Below are positions 43,010 to 50,741 of a stretch of 64,000 nucleotides of DNA, one piece after another. The notes beneath the pieces were generated by a model, which worked only from the letters and a program-made list of their open reading frames with translations, was not told the origin of the DNA and did no database searches. Positions within the stretch are counted from its first letter, which is position 1. Every line of letters begins with the position of its first letter. Origin of the DNA: CAIZQW01 sp942493055. Lineage in GTDB: Bacteria; Verrucomicrobiota; Kiritimatiellia; RFP12; UBA1067. The position numbers were made by a program, and so were the translations under genes. The stretch lies in the NCBI GenBank assembly GCA_942493055.1, contig OW818680.1, positions 5,518,001-5,582,000 of the forward strand. The letters are read 5' to 3'.

Positions 43010-45850
43010 GTGATTCCAGCGATACGTTTTAGAAGAATGAAAAAGTGCCTGTTGGCCATTGTGTTGGCGGGCGTGTCCTTTTGTCTTGTGACCGAGGCTC
43101 CTGGACAAATTCAGAGTACGATGCGTGAGATTCGCGCGGACGTCCTCCGAAAGCTGGCTCTTGGCGAATATGAGTCTGCAATACCTGATCTTCTGGCCCT
43201 GATTGAGACCTTGAAGGATGTGAAAACCTCCACGGGCCACATGGAGATGGAGAGCATCTACTACAATCTCGGTATTTGCTACTTCCTGACCGCGCAATTT
43301 CCAAAGGCCCAAGAGGCGTTTGTCACCTACCGGAAAAAGTATCCGGGCGGACCGCGAGCACCCATCGCAGCCGTCTATATTGCGGATGCGCTTCGTTTTT
43401 CTTCAAAAGCCAAGGAGGCGATCAAGGCTTATCAGGAGGCGCTCAACCGATACGAGTATTCCGCAGATATCAAGACGGATGTCTATGCGAGTATTGCCCG
43501 TTGCTATCTGACCATGGATGACTGGGCTGCTGCGCGCGAACCGCTCTACCAGTCGTTCCGTTATGCCCCTGACAGTTTGCGGCGCAGCCGCGCTGCGACA
43601 TTGCTCGCGACCTCCTTCCTCAAGACCATGACCTTGGACAGGTTGTATCCGGTCATTCCCTATATTTTGCAAAAGGATTCTTTGGCGTCCCACTCCATCG
43701 CCTTCAATCTTTCGGCGTTGGAAGCGGGGGATGCTCTTTTTGGTGATGAACGGTATCGTGAGGCCTTGTGGATTTTCCGTCTCGTATTCCCGTATGAAGA
43801 GGTGCAACGCCGGGCAGAGGCGTATCTTGAACGGCTCAAAAAACTGGCAGAATATGAAAAACGCGCCAAGACTGATCCGCGCCGCCTGATGCGCATTATG
43901 GAGTGGATCGGGGATACCGAAGGGGATCTGAAGGTGTTAGCGGAGGTTAAGAATTACGACGAAGACCTCTTTTATCGCATTTCCCGGAGTTATATGGATG
44001 CGCTTCGCTATCATGAGGGGTGTGAAGCATTCCTGCATATGCATGAAATAACGCCCAATAAGGAGCGTGCCGAAGAGAGCCTGTATTTGGCCTTTATCTG
44101 TTCCTCAAACTTTGACACGCGTGATAAGTTCTTTATCCTTGCACGGCAGTATATGGATAAGTATCCGGCAGGCACTTACTACGATGAGATCACGATGATG
44201 ACGGCGCAGGTGTATGCGCAGCAAAAGAACTGGCTTGCGCTGATCCCGTTCCTGGATGAAGTGTTGCGGGTCAGCCCGAAGCATCAAATGGCAGCCGAGT
44301 GTCTCTTTTTGCTCGGATACGCTCATTTCATGGAGGAGCAGTTTGAAAAGGCCGTGACGCGTCTACGTGAACTGCGCACACGCTTCCCGGAGTGGGAGCA
44401 GATTGATGCCGCGATCTATTGGACCGCGATGTCTCTGATGTTCCCCGGCGACTTCCAAGGCGCAGAGCAGGAGTTTGCGCAGGTGATTAAACTGTCGGAG
44501 TCCAAGTATGTGGAGGACAGCTCCTATCGCCAGGCAGTCTGCAACTACGCGCTGGGCAAGTATGACGAAGCCGAAAAGCAGCTTGTGGCCTTCCTTGCAA
44601 AGTATCCAGAGGGCTCTCTCCGTTTCGAGGCGCAGATGGTCCGGGGCGATATCGCAGGTACGGACGGGCGTGGACTGGATGCGGTGAAGTACTATCAGGA
44701 AGCCTTGAAAGCACCGGATGACCTCATTAACATTGAATACTATAATCACGCGGCGTTCCAGGCGGGGCAGATCCTCTATGACGCTGAAAAGTTCAAAGAG
44801 GTGATTGCTCATTTTGAAAGTTACATGTCGCGCAACCGGGAGGGGTCCAATATCCCCCTGGCAACCTTCTGGTCAGGAAAGTCCCTCTTCAATTTAGGCG
44901 ATCAAGTGGGGGCGCTGAACTTTTACAAGCAGGCGGTCGAACGTTTCGGGAAGGACCGCAAGGCCATGGGCGTAGACCTGATTCTTGACGAGTGGATCGC
45001 AACGACCAAACGTATGACCACGAATGACGTGAAAGAGGCCTGGACGCAAATGGCCAATAATTGGGACAAGGCGATTGCTGATAAGGATCATGTGCTCCGG
45101 CTGCGCTATCAGCGTATTCTGCTGTTTAAGCCAGGCCTTACGCCTGTTGCAGCGGGCAAGATCCGACAGAACCTTTTGAATGAAGATAATCTCGACTACG
45201 CAAGTCCGAATGTCATGGAAGTCATGCTCGACAGTGCGCTGGCGCAAAATCTGACGCTGATGGCCAACATGACTGCGGAACGGATTATCACGGACTATCC
45301 GGAGACGGATATCGCACTGGATGCGCGGATGTTTATTGCCAAGCAAGCTCTTGAAAAAGCGAAAGAGGCGGCCTCGACAACCGCTGCAAATGAGCTTATC
45401 AAAAAGGCCGAAGAGCATCTGTTGATCATCAAGAACGTCTATGCCACCACCGGGGACGCTGCTGAAGCGCTCTTGCTGTTGGGGGGTATTTATCGCGACC
45501 AGAAGAAGATGGACCAAGCCCAGCAGTGCTTTGATGCGGTCTTGGGCGTTAAGGCGTGGCGCGCAAGCTGGCCGGAAGCCTTGTATGGCCTTGGACTCTG
45601 TGCGGAAGCGAAGAAGGATGTGCTCAAGGCGACTGCTTATTATGAACGTATTTATGTCATGTACAACAACTATCGTGCTTGGACAGCCAAGGCCTACCTC
45701 CGCCGGGCGGAGTGCCTGACACAGCTCTTCCTGGAGCAAAAGGCGAAGGAGACGTTGAAGGAGTTTTTGGCTCAGGACGCATTCAAGGCGCTCCCGGAAT
45801 ACGAGAAGGCTCTCAAATTGCGTGACAAGTTGGAGGGTAAAGGGTCATGA
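43010..45850 (+). CDS. Large TPR-repeat secreted protein
   Basis: A 946-residue protein made mostly of tetratricopeptide-like helices. The GTG at 43010 has AGGAG six bases upstream; an ATG at 43037 is the alternative start. A signal-peptide-like stretch (KKCLLAIVLAGVSFCLV) leads to repeated helix pairs such as YYNLGICYFLTAQFPKAQEAF, ALGKYDEAEKQLVAFLAKYP and GLCAEAKKDVLKATAYYERI. Proteins of this kind act as periplasmic scaffolds. It is the first gene of a six-gene operon with ExbB/ExbD motor proteins and overlaps the next gene by four bases (ATGA). Confidence 0.75.
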   Translation: MIPAIRFRRMKKCLLAIVLAGVSFCLVTEAPGQIQSTMREIRADVLRKLALGEYESAIPDLLALIETLKDVKTSTGHMEMESIYYNLGICYFLTAQFPKAQEAFVTYRKKYPGGPRAPIAAVYIADALRFSSKAKEAIKAYQEALNRYEYSADIKTDVYASIARCYLTMDDWAAAREPLYQSFRYAPDSLRRSRAATLLATSFLKTMTLDRLYPVIPYILQKDSLASHSIAFNLSALEAGDALFGDERYREALWIFRLVFPYEEVQRRAEAYLERLKKLAEYEKRAKTDPRRLMRIMEWIGDTEGDLKVLAEVKNYDEDLFYRISRSYMDALRYHEGCEAFLHMHEITPNKERAEESLYLAFICSSNFDTRDKFFILARQYMDKYPAGTYYDEITMMTAQVYAQQKNWLALIPFLDEVLRVSPKHQMAAECLFLLGYAHFMEEQFEKAVTRLRELRTRFPEWEQIDAAIYWTAMSLMFPGDFQGAEQEFAQVIKLSESKYVEDSSYRQAVCNYALGKYDEAEKQLVAFLAKYPEGSLRFEAQMVRGDIAGTDGRGLDAVKYYQEALKAPDDLINIEYYNHAAFQAGQILYDAEKFKEVIAHFESYMSRNREGSNIPLATFWSGKSLFNLGDQVGALNFYKQAVERFGKDRKAMGVDLILDEWIATTKRMTTNDVKEAWTQMANNWDKAIADKDHVLRLRYQRILLFKPGLTPVAAGKIRQNLLNEDNLDYASPNVMEVMLDSALAQNLTLMANMTAERIITDYPETDIALDARMFIAKQALEKAKEAASTTAANELIKKAEEHLLIIKNVYATTGDAAEALLLLGGIYRDQKKMDQAQQCFDAVLGVKAWRASWPEALYGLGLCAEAKKDVLKATAYYERIYVMYNNYRAWTAKAYLRRAECLTQLFLEQKAKETLKEFLAQDAFKALPEYEKALKLRDKLEGKGS

Positions 45851-46983
45851 GCGTGATACGCACAACCTTTTTAGTGTTTAGTTTGTTGTCTGGGGCTGTC
45901 CATGCGCAACTGATTGGCGGGCCCAAACCCGCGCCTGTTGCTCCGCCCACGGCGGGGCCGGCCATCAATTTCCCTAAGCATCGCTTCGGTAACTTGTCGC
46001 CTGTGAAGGCCGACCTCTTGGTACGGTCACCGAATAAGGATGTCGAGCCGCTCCATTACGAGATGACGCTTTTGGGCCGCCAAGAGAATATGATCTTGAT
46101 GCAGGGCACCCAGCCAGGGGCGATAGCTATCCAGATCGATAAGGCGCAAATCATACGCTGTGAGTTTGAGATGGAGTATGACCGCCTGGCTGTTGCTACG
46201 GCCTTGCAGAATAGCGACTGGGCTTCGGCTGTGCGTGTCATGACGCCCGCCATCCGCCCCGCAGTGCCCTATCTGGACATTCCTGATAACAATGGGTTTG
46301 ACTTGTCCATGGATCTGGCGATGTATATGGTCAACTCAGCGGCCCGTGAAATGCGCGCTGCTTCAGACAGCAATACGGTCTCGCGTTCACATCGGCAGTA
46401 TGAGGCAGCCTATTCGATTTTCAAGAATGCGGGGCGCGCCGAGTGGACACCCTACGGACGCGTTGCTGTTTTAAAGGGGTGCCGTGCGCTGATCAAGCAG
46501 AACAAGATCGAAGAGGCGATTGCGGATTATGAGACCGTCGATGAACCCGAAACCGAAGATGTCTCTTATGGCAACTACTGGCTTGTCCGGGGCGAGATCC
46601 ATTTTATCAAAGGCAAAATCCGCGAGGCGCTCGAAGCTGCCTGCAAGTCGGTCATCTTGGCTAACAAGGATGTTGAGACCTTTCCAGATGCTTTGATGCT
46701 CTCTGCGGTCTGTTATCAGAAGCTGGGACGCTTCCACCGTGCGCGGGATATCTTTTATGAAGTAGCCGTGATTTTCACAGGAACGGACTGGTCGACTGAC
46801 GCGCTGGCGGAGTTGACGAAAATCATCGATGCTAAGCAAACGCTTGACAAGGAGAAGGCCCCCCTGGAAAACGTCTTTTTCAATGTTACAGAGGATATCA
46901 ACAAACTGGCAGAGGAGCTGATCAAGGCCCGCGCCAAAAAAGAAGAACCAGCAAAGGCACCGACAACGGACACGAAAAAATAA
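45847..46983 (+). CDS. Secreted TPR-like protein of the ExbBD operon
   Basis: A 378-residue exported protein: signal peptide MSVIRTTFLVFSLLSGAVHA, a Pro-rich linker, a small beta domain (HYEMTLLGRQENMILMQGTQ), and then helical TPR-like repeats (YEAAYSIFKNAGRAEWTPYG, EALEAACKSVILANKDVETF, KLGRFHRARDIFYEVAVIF). The tail is charged (KARAKKEEPAKAPTTDTKK). It overlaps the large TPR gene and lies 62 bases before the ExbB gene. A periplasmic adaptor role is inferred. Confidence 0.7.
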   Translation: MSVIRTTFLVFSLLSGAVHAQLIGGPKPAPVAPPTAGPAINFPKHRFGNLSPVKADLLVRSPNKDVEPLHYEMTLLGRQENMILMQGTQPGAIAIQIDKAQIIRCEFEMEYDRLAVATALQNSDWASAVRVMTPAIRPAVPYLDIPDNNGFDLSMDLAMYMVNSAAREMRAASDSNTVSRSHRQYEAAYSIFKNAGRAEWTPYGRVAVLKGCRALIKQNKIEEAIADYETVDEPETEDVSYGNYWLVRGEIHFIKGKIREALEAACKSVILANKDVETFPDALMLSAVCYQKLGRFHRARDIFYEVAVIFTGTDWSTDALAELTKIIDAKQTLDKEKAPLENVFFNVTEDINKLAEELIKARAKKEEPAKAPTTDTKK

Positions 46984-47045
46984 CGTTACGGTGCATCGCA
47001 GTAGACGCTCAATACGCTTAACGAAACGAGTAAGGAGAAAGTAGG

Positions 47046-47852
47046 ATGAACGCAAAGAATCAGGGTAAGCTTGTGATGATGATGGTGTTGCTGACAGCAG
47101 TCGCTTTTGTAGTACAGGCGCAGACAGGCGGAACGGCCGCACCCGCTGCGGCAGCGGCGCAACAAGGGGGAAAGTCCTTGTGGGATTTGTGGAAGGTAGG
47201 CGGACCCGTCATGTGGCCAATCGGTCTTTGTTCCGTTGCGGGCATCGGACTCGCCGTCTATTGTGGTATCCAGTATAGGCTGATGAAAATGGCACGTCTG
47301 GATGTCCAGGTTAATTTGAGCAATGCGATTGACGCCTTGGATTTCCATTCGGCGAATCTGGTATGTAACAATGCGCCCTGTATGCTGACCTCGATTATGA
47401 AAGCCGGCCTCACACGACTCAGCAACAGCGAGGATATGGATGTGGCATCCTTTGAGAAGGCGATGGAAGAGGCCTCGATCGAAGAGACCAATGAGTGGCA
47501 GAAGCCTTTGGGGCACCTTTCACTGGTATCACAGATCGCCCCGATGTTAGGGCTTCTGGGAACGGTGACCGGCATGATCGGCGCCTTCGACAAGATCGGT
47601 ATGGGCGCCATGGGCTCCCCGGAGAAACTGGCTGCAAACATCGGCGAAGCCATGATTACGACGGCTGCGGGCTTGATCGTGGCTATTCCCTGCATGTTCG
47701 CTTACTTCTACTTTAAGGGGAAATTTGTGAGTAATGTCGCTCATATTTCCCGTCTGCTAGGTAATTATGCGCATCAGGTGAATGTGGCGGTGAAGAAGGG
47801 TGTTGTGGCGACCGCGATTCAGGCGGAGCCAGAAGTTCAGCCTCAGGCATAA
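47046..47852 (+). CDS. MotA/TolQ/ExbB proton channel protein
   Basis: A 268-residue member of the ExbB/TolQ family, the pentameric stator of proton-driven envelope motors. It has an N-terminal signal-like helix with an Ala/Gly-rich linker, then a membrane segment near 60-80 and the two diagnostic helices near the end: APMLGLLGTVTGMIGAF and ITTAAGLIVAIPCMFAYFYF. This matches ExbB variants with an extra N-terminal export signal. It is followed by two ExbD genes, its expected partners. Confidence 0.9.
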   Translation: MNAKNQGKLVMMMVLLTAVAFVVQAQTGGTAAPAAAAAQQGGKSLWDLWKVGGPVMWPIGLCSVAGIGLAVYCGIQYRLMKMARLDVQVNLSNAIDALDFHSANLVCNNAPCMLTSIMKAGLTRLSNSEDMDVASFEKAMEEASIEETNEWQKPLGHLSLVSQIAPMLGLLGTVTGMIGAFDKIGMGAMGSPEKLAANIGEAMITTAAGLIVAIPCMFAYFYFKGKFVSNVAHISRLLGNYAHQVNVAVKKGVVATAIQAEPEVQPQA

Positions 47853-47897
47853 GGGGTTAACCCGGAATTAGGACGGCCTAAACAAACGAGGTATGTG

Positions 47898-48320
47898 ATG
47901 CGTATACCGATGGAAGAAAAAGAAGAGACGAAAGTGCAGATGGCACCGATGATTGATATGGTGTTTTTGCTCATCATCTTCTTCATGACGGCCTCACATC
48001 TCAGCGCGCATAAGAGTATGAATCTCGATATTCCTGTTGCGAACAAGGGTGTGATTCCCAAAGACAGACCTGACCGTTGGACCGTCAACATCCTGAAAGA
48101 TGGCAAACTCTTTAGCGGACAGGAACCGGTGACCATTGACCAGTTGAAGAAGATGGTCGCTGAACGTGTGAAAGTCGATCCGGCGATGAATGTCTATTTG
48201 CGTGCGGACAAGCATACACCGCATAAGGAAGTCAAGTCTGTCATGCATGCAATGGCCGAGGCAGGGGTTGGAAACTTTATTTTCGGTGTGTTTGCACCAG
48301 GAGCAGAAGGTAAAGAATGA
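47898..48320 (+). CDS. ExbD/TolR family protein 1
   Basis: A 140-residue ExbD-type protein. The ATG at 47898 has GAGG seven bases upstream (an in-frame GTG lies at 47895). A short cytoplasmic start precedes the single membrane helix MAPMIDMVFLLIIFFMTAS, with Asp20 as the proton-carrying residue. The periplasmic domain ends in a helix and strand (VMHAMAEAGVGNFIFGVFA). Its last four bases overlap the second ExbD gene. Confidence 0.9.
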   Translation: MRIPMEEKEETKVQMAPMIDMVFLLIIFFMTASHLSAHKSMNLDIPVANKGVIPKDRPDRWTVNILKDGKLFSGQEPVTIDQLKKMVAERVKVDPAMNVYLRADKHTPHKEVKSVMHAMAEAGVGNFIFGVFAPGAEGKE

Positions 48321-48754
48321 AAGTGAAACTTCCAGAGCACGGTGAGCCGGAATTGGACATGGCACCCTTGATTGACATGACCTTCCTGCTGCTCATTTAC
48401 TTTATCTGTACGTGTACACTCATCATCCCGGAGGCAGATTTAAGCATTCGGTTGCCTGGCATGCTTGCGCAGCCTACGACAGTTGAAATGCCTGACGAGC
48501 AGATGATTGAAGTGCGCAAGGATGGAGAAGTCTATCTGAATGATCGTTCGTTTGACAATGCGAAGTCGCCCGAGCTGCCGGAACTGGTTGCAACGCTCAC
48601 GCGTTACCGTTTGAGTACCGAAGGAACCGGAAACAAAGCGCTGATTACGATCATGGCAGATAACGAAACCCCGCATCAGCGGGTTGTGGATGTGATGAAT
48701 GCCTGCGCGGCCGCCAAGTTGAAAGATGTCTCTTTTGCCGGTGGAGCTGAATAA
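48317..48754 (+). CDS. ExbD/TolR family protein 2
   Basis: A 145-residue ExbD-type protein, clearly a paralogue of the preceding gene. The membrane helix is MAPLIDMTFLLLIYFICTCT, with the conserved Asp20 kept. The periplasmic domain differs in length and sequence (ITIMADNETPHQRVVDVMNA). Two ExbD genes per ExbB suggest a heterodimeric plug in the motor. It starts in an ATGA overlap and lies 15 bases before the VWA gene. Confidence 0.9.
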   Translation: MKVKLPEHGEPELDMAPLIDMTFLLLIYFICTCTLIIPEADLSIRLPGMLAQPTTVEMPDEQMIEVRKDGEVYLNDRSFDNAKSPELPELVATLTRYRLSTEGTGNKALITIMADNETPHQRVVDVMNACAAAKLKDVSFAGGAE

Positions 48755-48769
48755 TAGACTGGGGGCTTT

Positions 48770-50134
48770 ATGAGTTTCAAGAGCAAAGTAGTAAAATGGT
48801 TTAATCCGGAGGGGGATGGCGCAAAACGTCAACGTATGTTGCGTGTTGTGTTGTTCATCAGCCTGTGCATCCACTTGTTGGGTGGTTTAATCTTCGGCGG
48901 CATTGTCCTCGTCACTTCCATGATTAAAGAAGAGGTCGTCTTTGAAGCGCCCCCGCCTGTGCAGACGTATGAGCCCCGCAAAGTCGAACTCAAGGTTAAA
49001 GTCCAGCAGAAGCAGCGCAGTTCCAGCCGGCCTCAGGTTGTGCCACGCATGGTGTCCGCACGGCCTTCAAATGTGACCTTGCCAGATATTAAAGTCGATC
49101 CTAAACTGGTCACGACAACCTTCCAGCCCAAGTTCAAAGCTGTCACTGGCGTGGGGATGGGGGTTGGACTTGGAACCGGCTATGGGACCTCCGGCTTCGG
49201 GCAGGGCGTATCACAGGTCAACTTCTTCGGTATTAAGGCCACCGGCGAACGCATTGCCGTGTGTGTGGACGTGTCGGTCAGTATGGTCGAAGACGAACGC
49301 GGAGGCGTCGCCGGATTCTTGCGTGTGAAACAGCGCGTCAATGAAGTGATCGACGCGATTAAGGACGGCACGCTCTTCAATGTGATTGCTTTTGCGGACG
49401 GGTGCTCAATTCTCGAGGGCGACAAGATGATGTATTCAACGCCTGAGAACCGGACAAAAGCAAAGCGCTTCATGGAACCGTTTAACATTGAAGGACATTT
49501 CGGGCTTGATTCCGGTAACTTTACGGGTATTGCAAGCGGCTTGAAGGGGCAGGGCGGTACGACACGCCTCGATCTTGCGATCGCAGCAGCCATGGGACAA
49601 GGAGCAGACACCATCCTGATTATCAGTGATGGTTTGCCTCAGGTCAAAAAAGGGTTGAGCGATGCGCAGGTCGCCAGCCACCGGGCCCGCGTGGAGGACT
49701 GGTACAAAGCCAATGCTGATGCCATTGCCGCGCATCGTGCAGCCGCGGCGAATGCTCCGGCTCGCAGGGTCTGGGTTCCTGACCAACCTGCACGTCCGCC
49801 TCGTCCGCCTTCCAAGCAGCGGGGTCTCAAGGAAGGTCAGCAGCCTGACCAAGGTGACCCCGGCGCACCTGCGCGCCCTGGATATTGGCATGAAGTTCGT
49901 GATGTGGGACCCGCACCGCATCCCCCCGGCATGCCAGAGGTAGGCTTTTGGACGTTGTCTGACTTCTGTCAGCACATTGACCTGATCTACAAAGATGTCT
50001 ATGTCCAGAAGGGGCTGAAGATGCCCAAGCTCCATTGCATCGGGTATCAGATCGATAAAGAGGGGCGTCACTTCCTTGAAAAGCTCGCCTTGCAGTATAA
50101 GGGCCAATTCCGTCTCGTGAACCGCATGCGGTAA
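48770..50134 (+). CDS. Membrane-anchored von Willebrand factor A protein in the TonB position
   Basis: A 454-residue protein. It has a cytoplasmic basic start, one membrane helix (about 24-50) and a TonB-like Pro/Lys-rich periplasmic linker (APPPVQTYEPRKVELKVKVQ), then a VWA domain. The MIDAS motif DVSVS (Asp167, Ser169, Ser171) is intact, with GGTTRLDLAIAAAMG and ILIISDG supplying the other metal-site loops. A Pro/Arg-rich stretch of about 80 residues (PARPPRPPSKQRGLKEG and on) interrupts the end of the domain before the final LHCIGYQIDKEGRHFLEKLA. It takes the place of TonB or TolA after ExbB-ExbD-ExbD. A strong terminator follows. Confidence 0.8.
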   Translation: MSFKSKVVKWFNPEGDGAKRQRMLRVVLFISLCIHLLGGLIFGGIVLVTSMIKEEVVFEAPPPVQTYEPRKVELKVKVQQKQRSSSRPQVVPRMVSARPSNVTLPDIKVDPKLVTTTFQPKFKAVTGVGMGVGLGTGYGTSGFGQGVSQVNFFGIKATGERIAVCVDVSVSMVEDERGGVAGFLRVKQRVNEVIDAIKDGTLFNVIAFADGCSILEGDKMMYSTPENRTKAKRFMEPFNIEGHFGLDSGNFTGIASGLKGQGGTTRLDLAIAAAMGQGADTILIISDGLPQVKKGLSDAQVASHRARVEDWYKANADAIAAHRAAAANAPARRVWVPDQPARPPRPPSKQRGLKEGQQPDQGDPGAPARPGYWHEVRDVGPAPHPPGMPEVGFWTLSDFCQHIDLIYKDVYVQKGLKMPKLHCIGYQIDKEGRHFLEKLALQYKGQFRLVNRMR

Positions 50135-50154
50135 AGCCGCTCAGGGCTATGAAA

Positions 50155-50193
50155 GAAGCGCAGTCGCTTGCCACGCGACTGCGCTTCTGTTTT
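50155..50193. terminator. Rho-independent terminator, probably bidirectional
   Basis: GAAGCGCAGTCGC (50155-50167) and GCGACTGCGCTTC (50175-50187) form a perfect 13-bp stem with a seven-base loop, followed by TGTTTTA. It sits between the VWA gene and the convergent yjbQ-like gene, and the A-run on the left side allows termination from both directions. Confidence 0.85.
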
Positions 50194-50614
50194 ACTCCCC
50201 GATGATCTTGACCAGGATGCGCTTGCGGCGCAGACCGTCAAATTCGCCATAAAATATCTGCTCCCACGTTCCGAAATCCAGTCGCCCGTTGGTGACGGCG
50301 ACAACGACTTCACGCCCCATAATCTGGCGTTTCAAGTGCGCGTCTGCATTGTCCTCCCCCGTGCGGTTGTGAAAATAGTGATCAGGGTCTGGATTGAAAG
50401 GGGCAAGCGCTTCCAGCCACGTTTCAAAATCGTGATGCAATCCTGATTCGTTGTCGTTGATAAAGACGCTTGCCGTGATGTGCATGGCATTGCACAAAAG
50501 CAGTCCTTCCTTGATTCCGCTTTCGCGCAGGCACTCATTGACTTGCGGTGTGATGTTCAGGAACCCCCGCCGCCGCGGATACTCAACAAAGATCTCTTTC
50601 CGGAAATTTTTCAT
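50192..50614 (-). CDS. YjbQ/UPF0047 family protein
   Basis: A 140-residue member of the UPF0047 family, sometimes annotated as a secondary thiamine-phosphate synthase. Hallmarks are ITPQVNECLRESGIKEGLLLC, CNAMHITASVFINDNESGLHHDF, the HYFHNRTGEDNADAHLKRQ segment with metal-binding His residues, and WEQIFYGEFDG. A strong AGGAGG precedes the ATG at 50614. It stands alone, converging on the VWA operon. Confidence 0.9.
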   Translation of the reverse strand: MKNFRKEIFVEYPRRRGFLNITPQVNECLRESGIKEGLLLCNAMHITASVFINDNESGLHHDFETWLEALAPFNPDPDHYFHNRTGEDNADAHLKRQIMGREVVVAVTNGRLDFGTWEQIFYGEFDGLRRKRILVKIIGE

Positions 50615-50705
50615 CGTCCTCTCCTCCTGCTTATGACTTCATTGGAATGTTGGAATCGGACGCTATTCTAGCAGATGAAAATTAAATCGTCATTGGGAAA
50701 GTAGA

Positions 50706-50735
50706 TTGACGTAAACGCTCTGCAAAGTGTATGAT
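50706..50735 (+). promoter_or_regulatory. Candidate promoter TTGACG-N18-TATGAT
   Basis: -35 TTGACG (50706-50711) and -10 TATGAT (50730-50735). The predicted transcription start falls at about 50742, the likely ATG of the next gene, so either the transcript is leaderless or the promoter or start is wrong. Confidence 0.5.
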
Positions 50736-50741
50736 GCCAAG

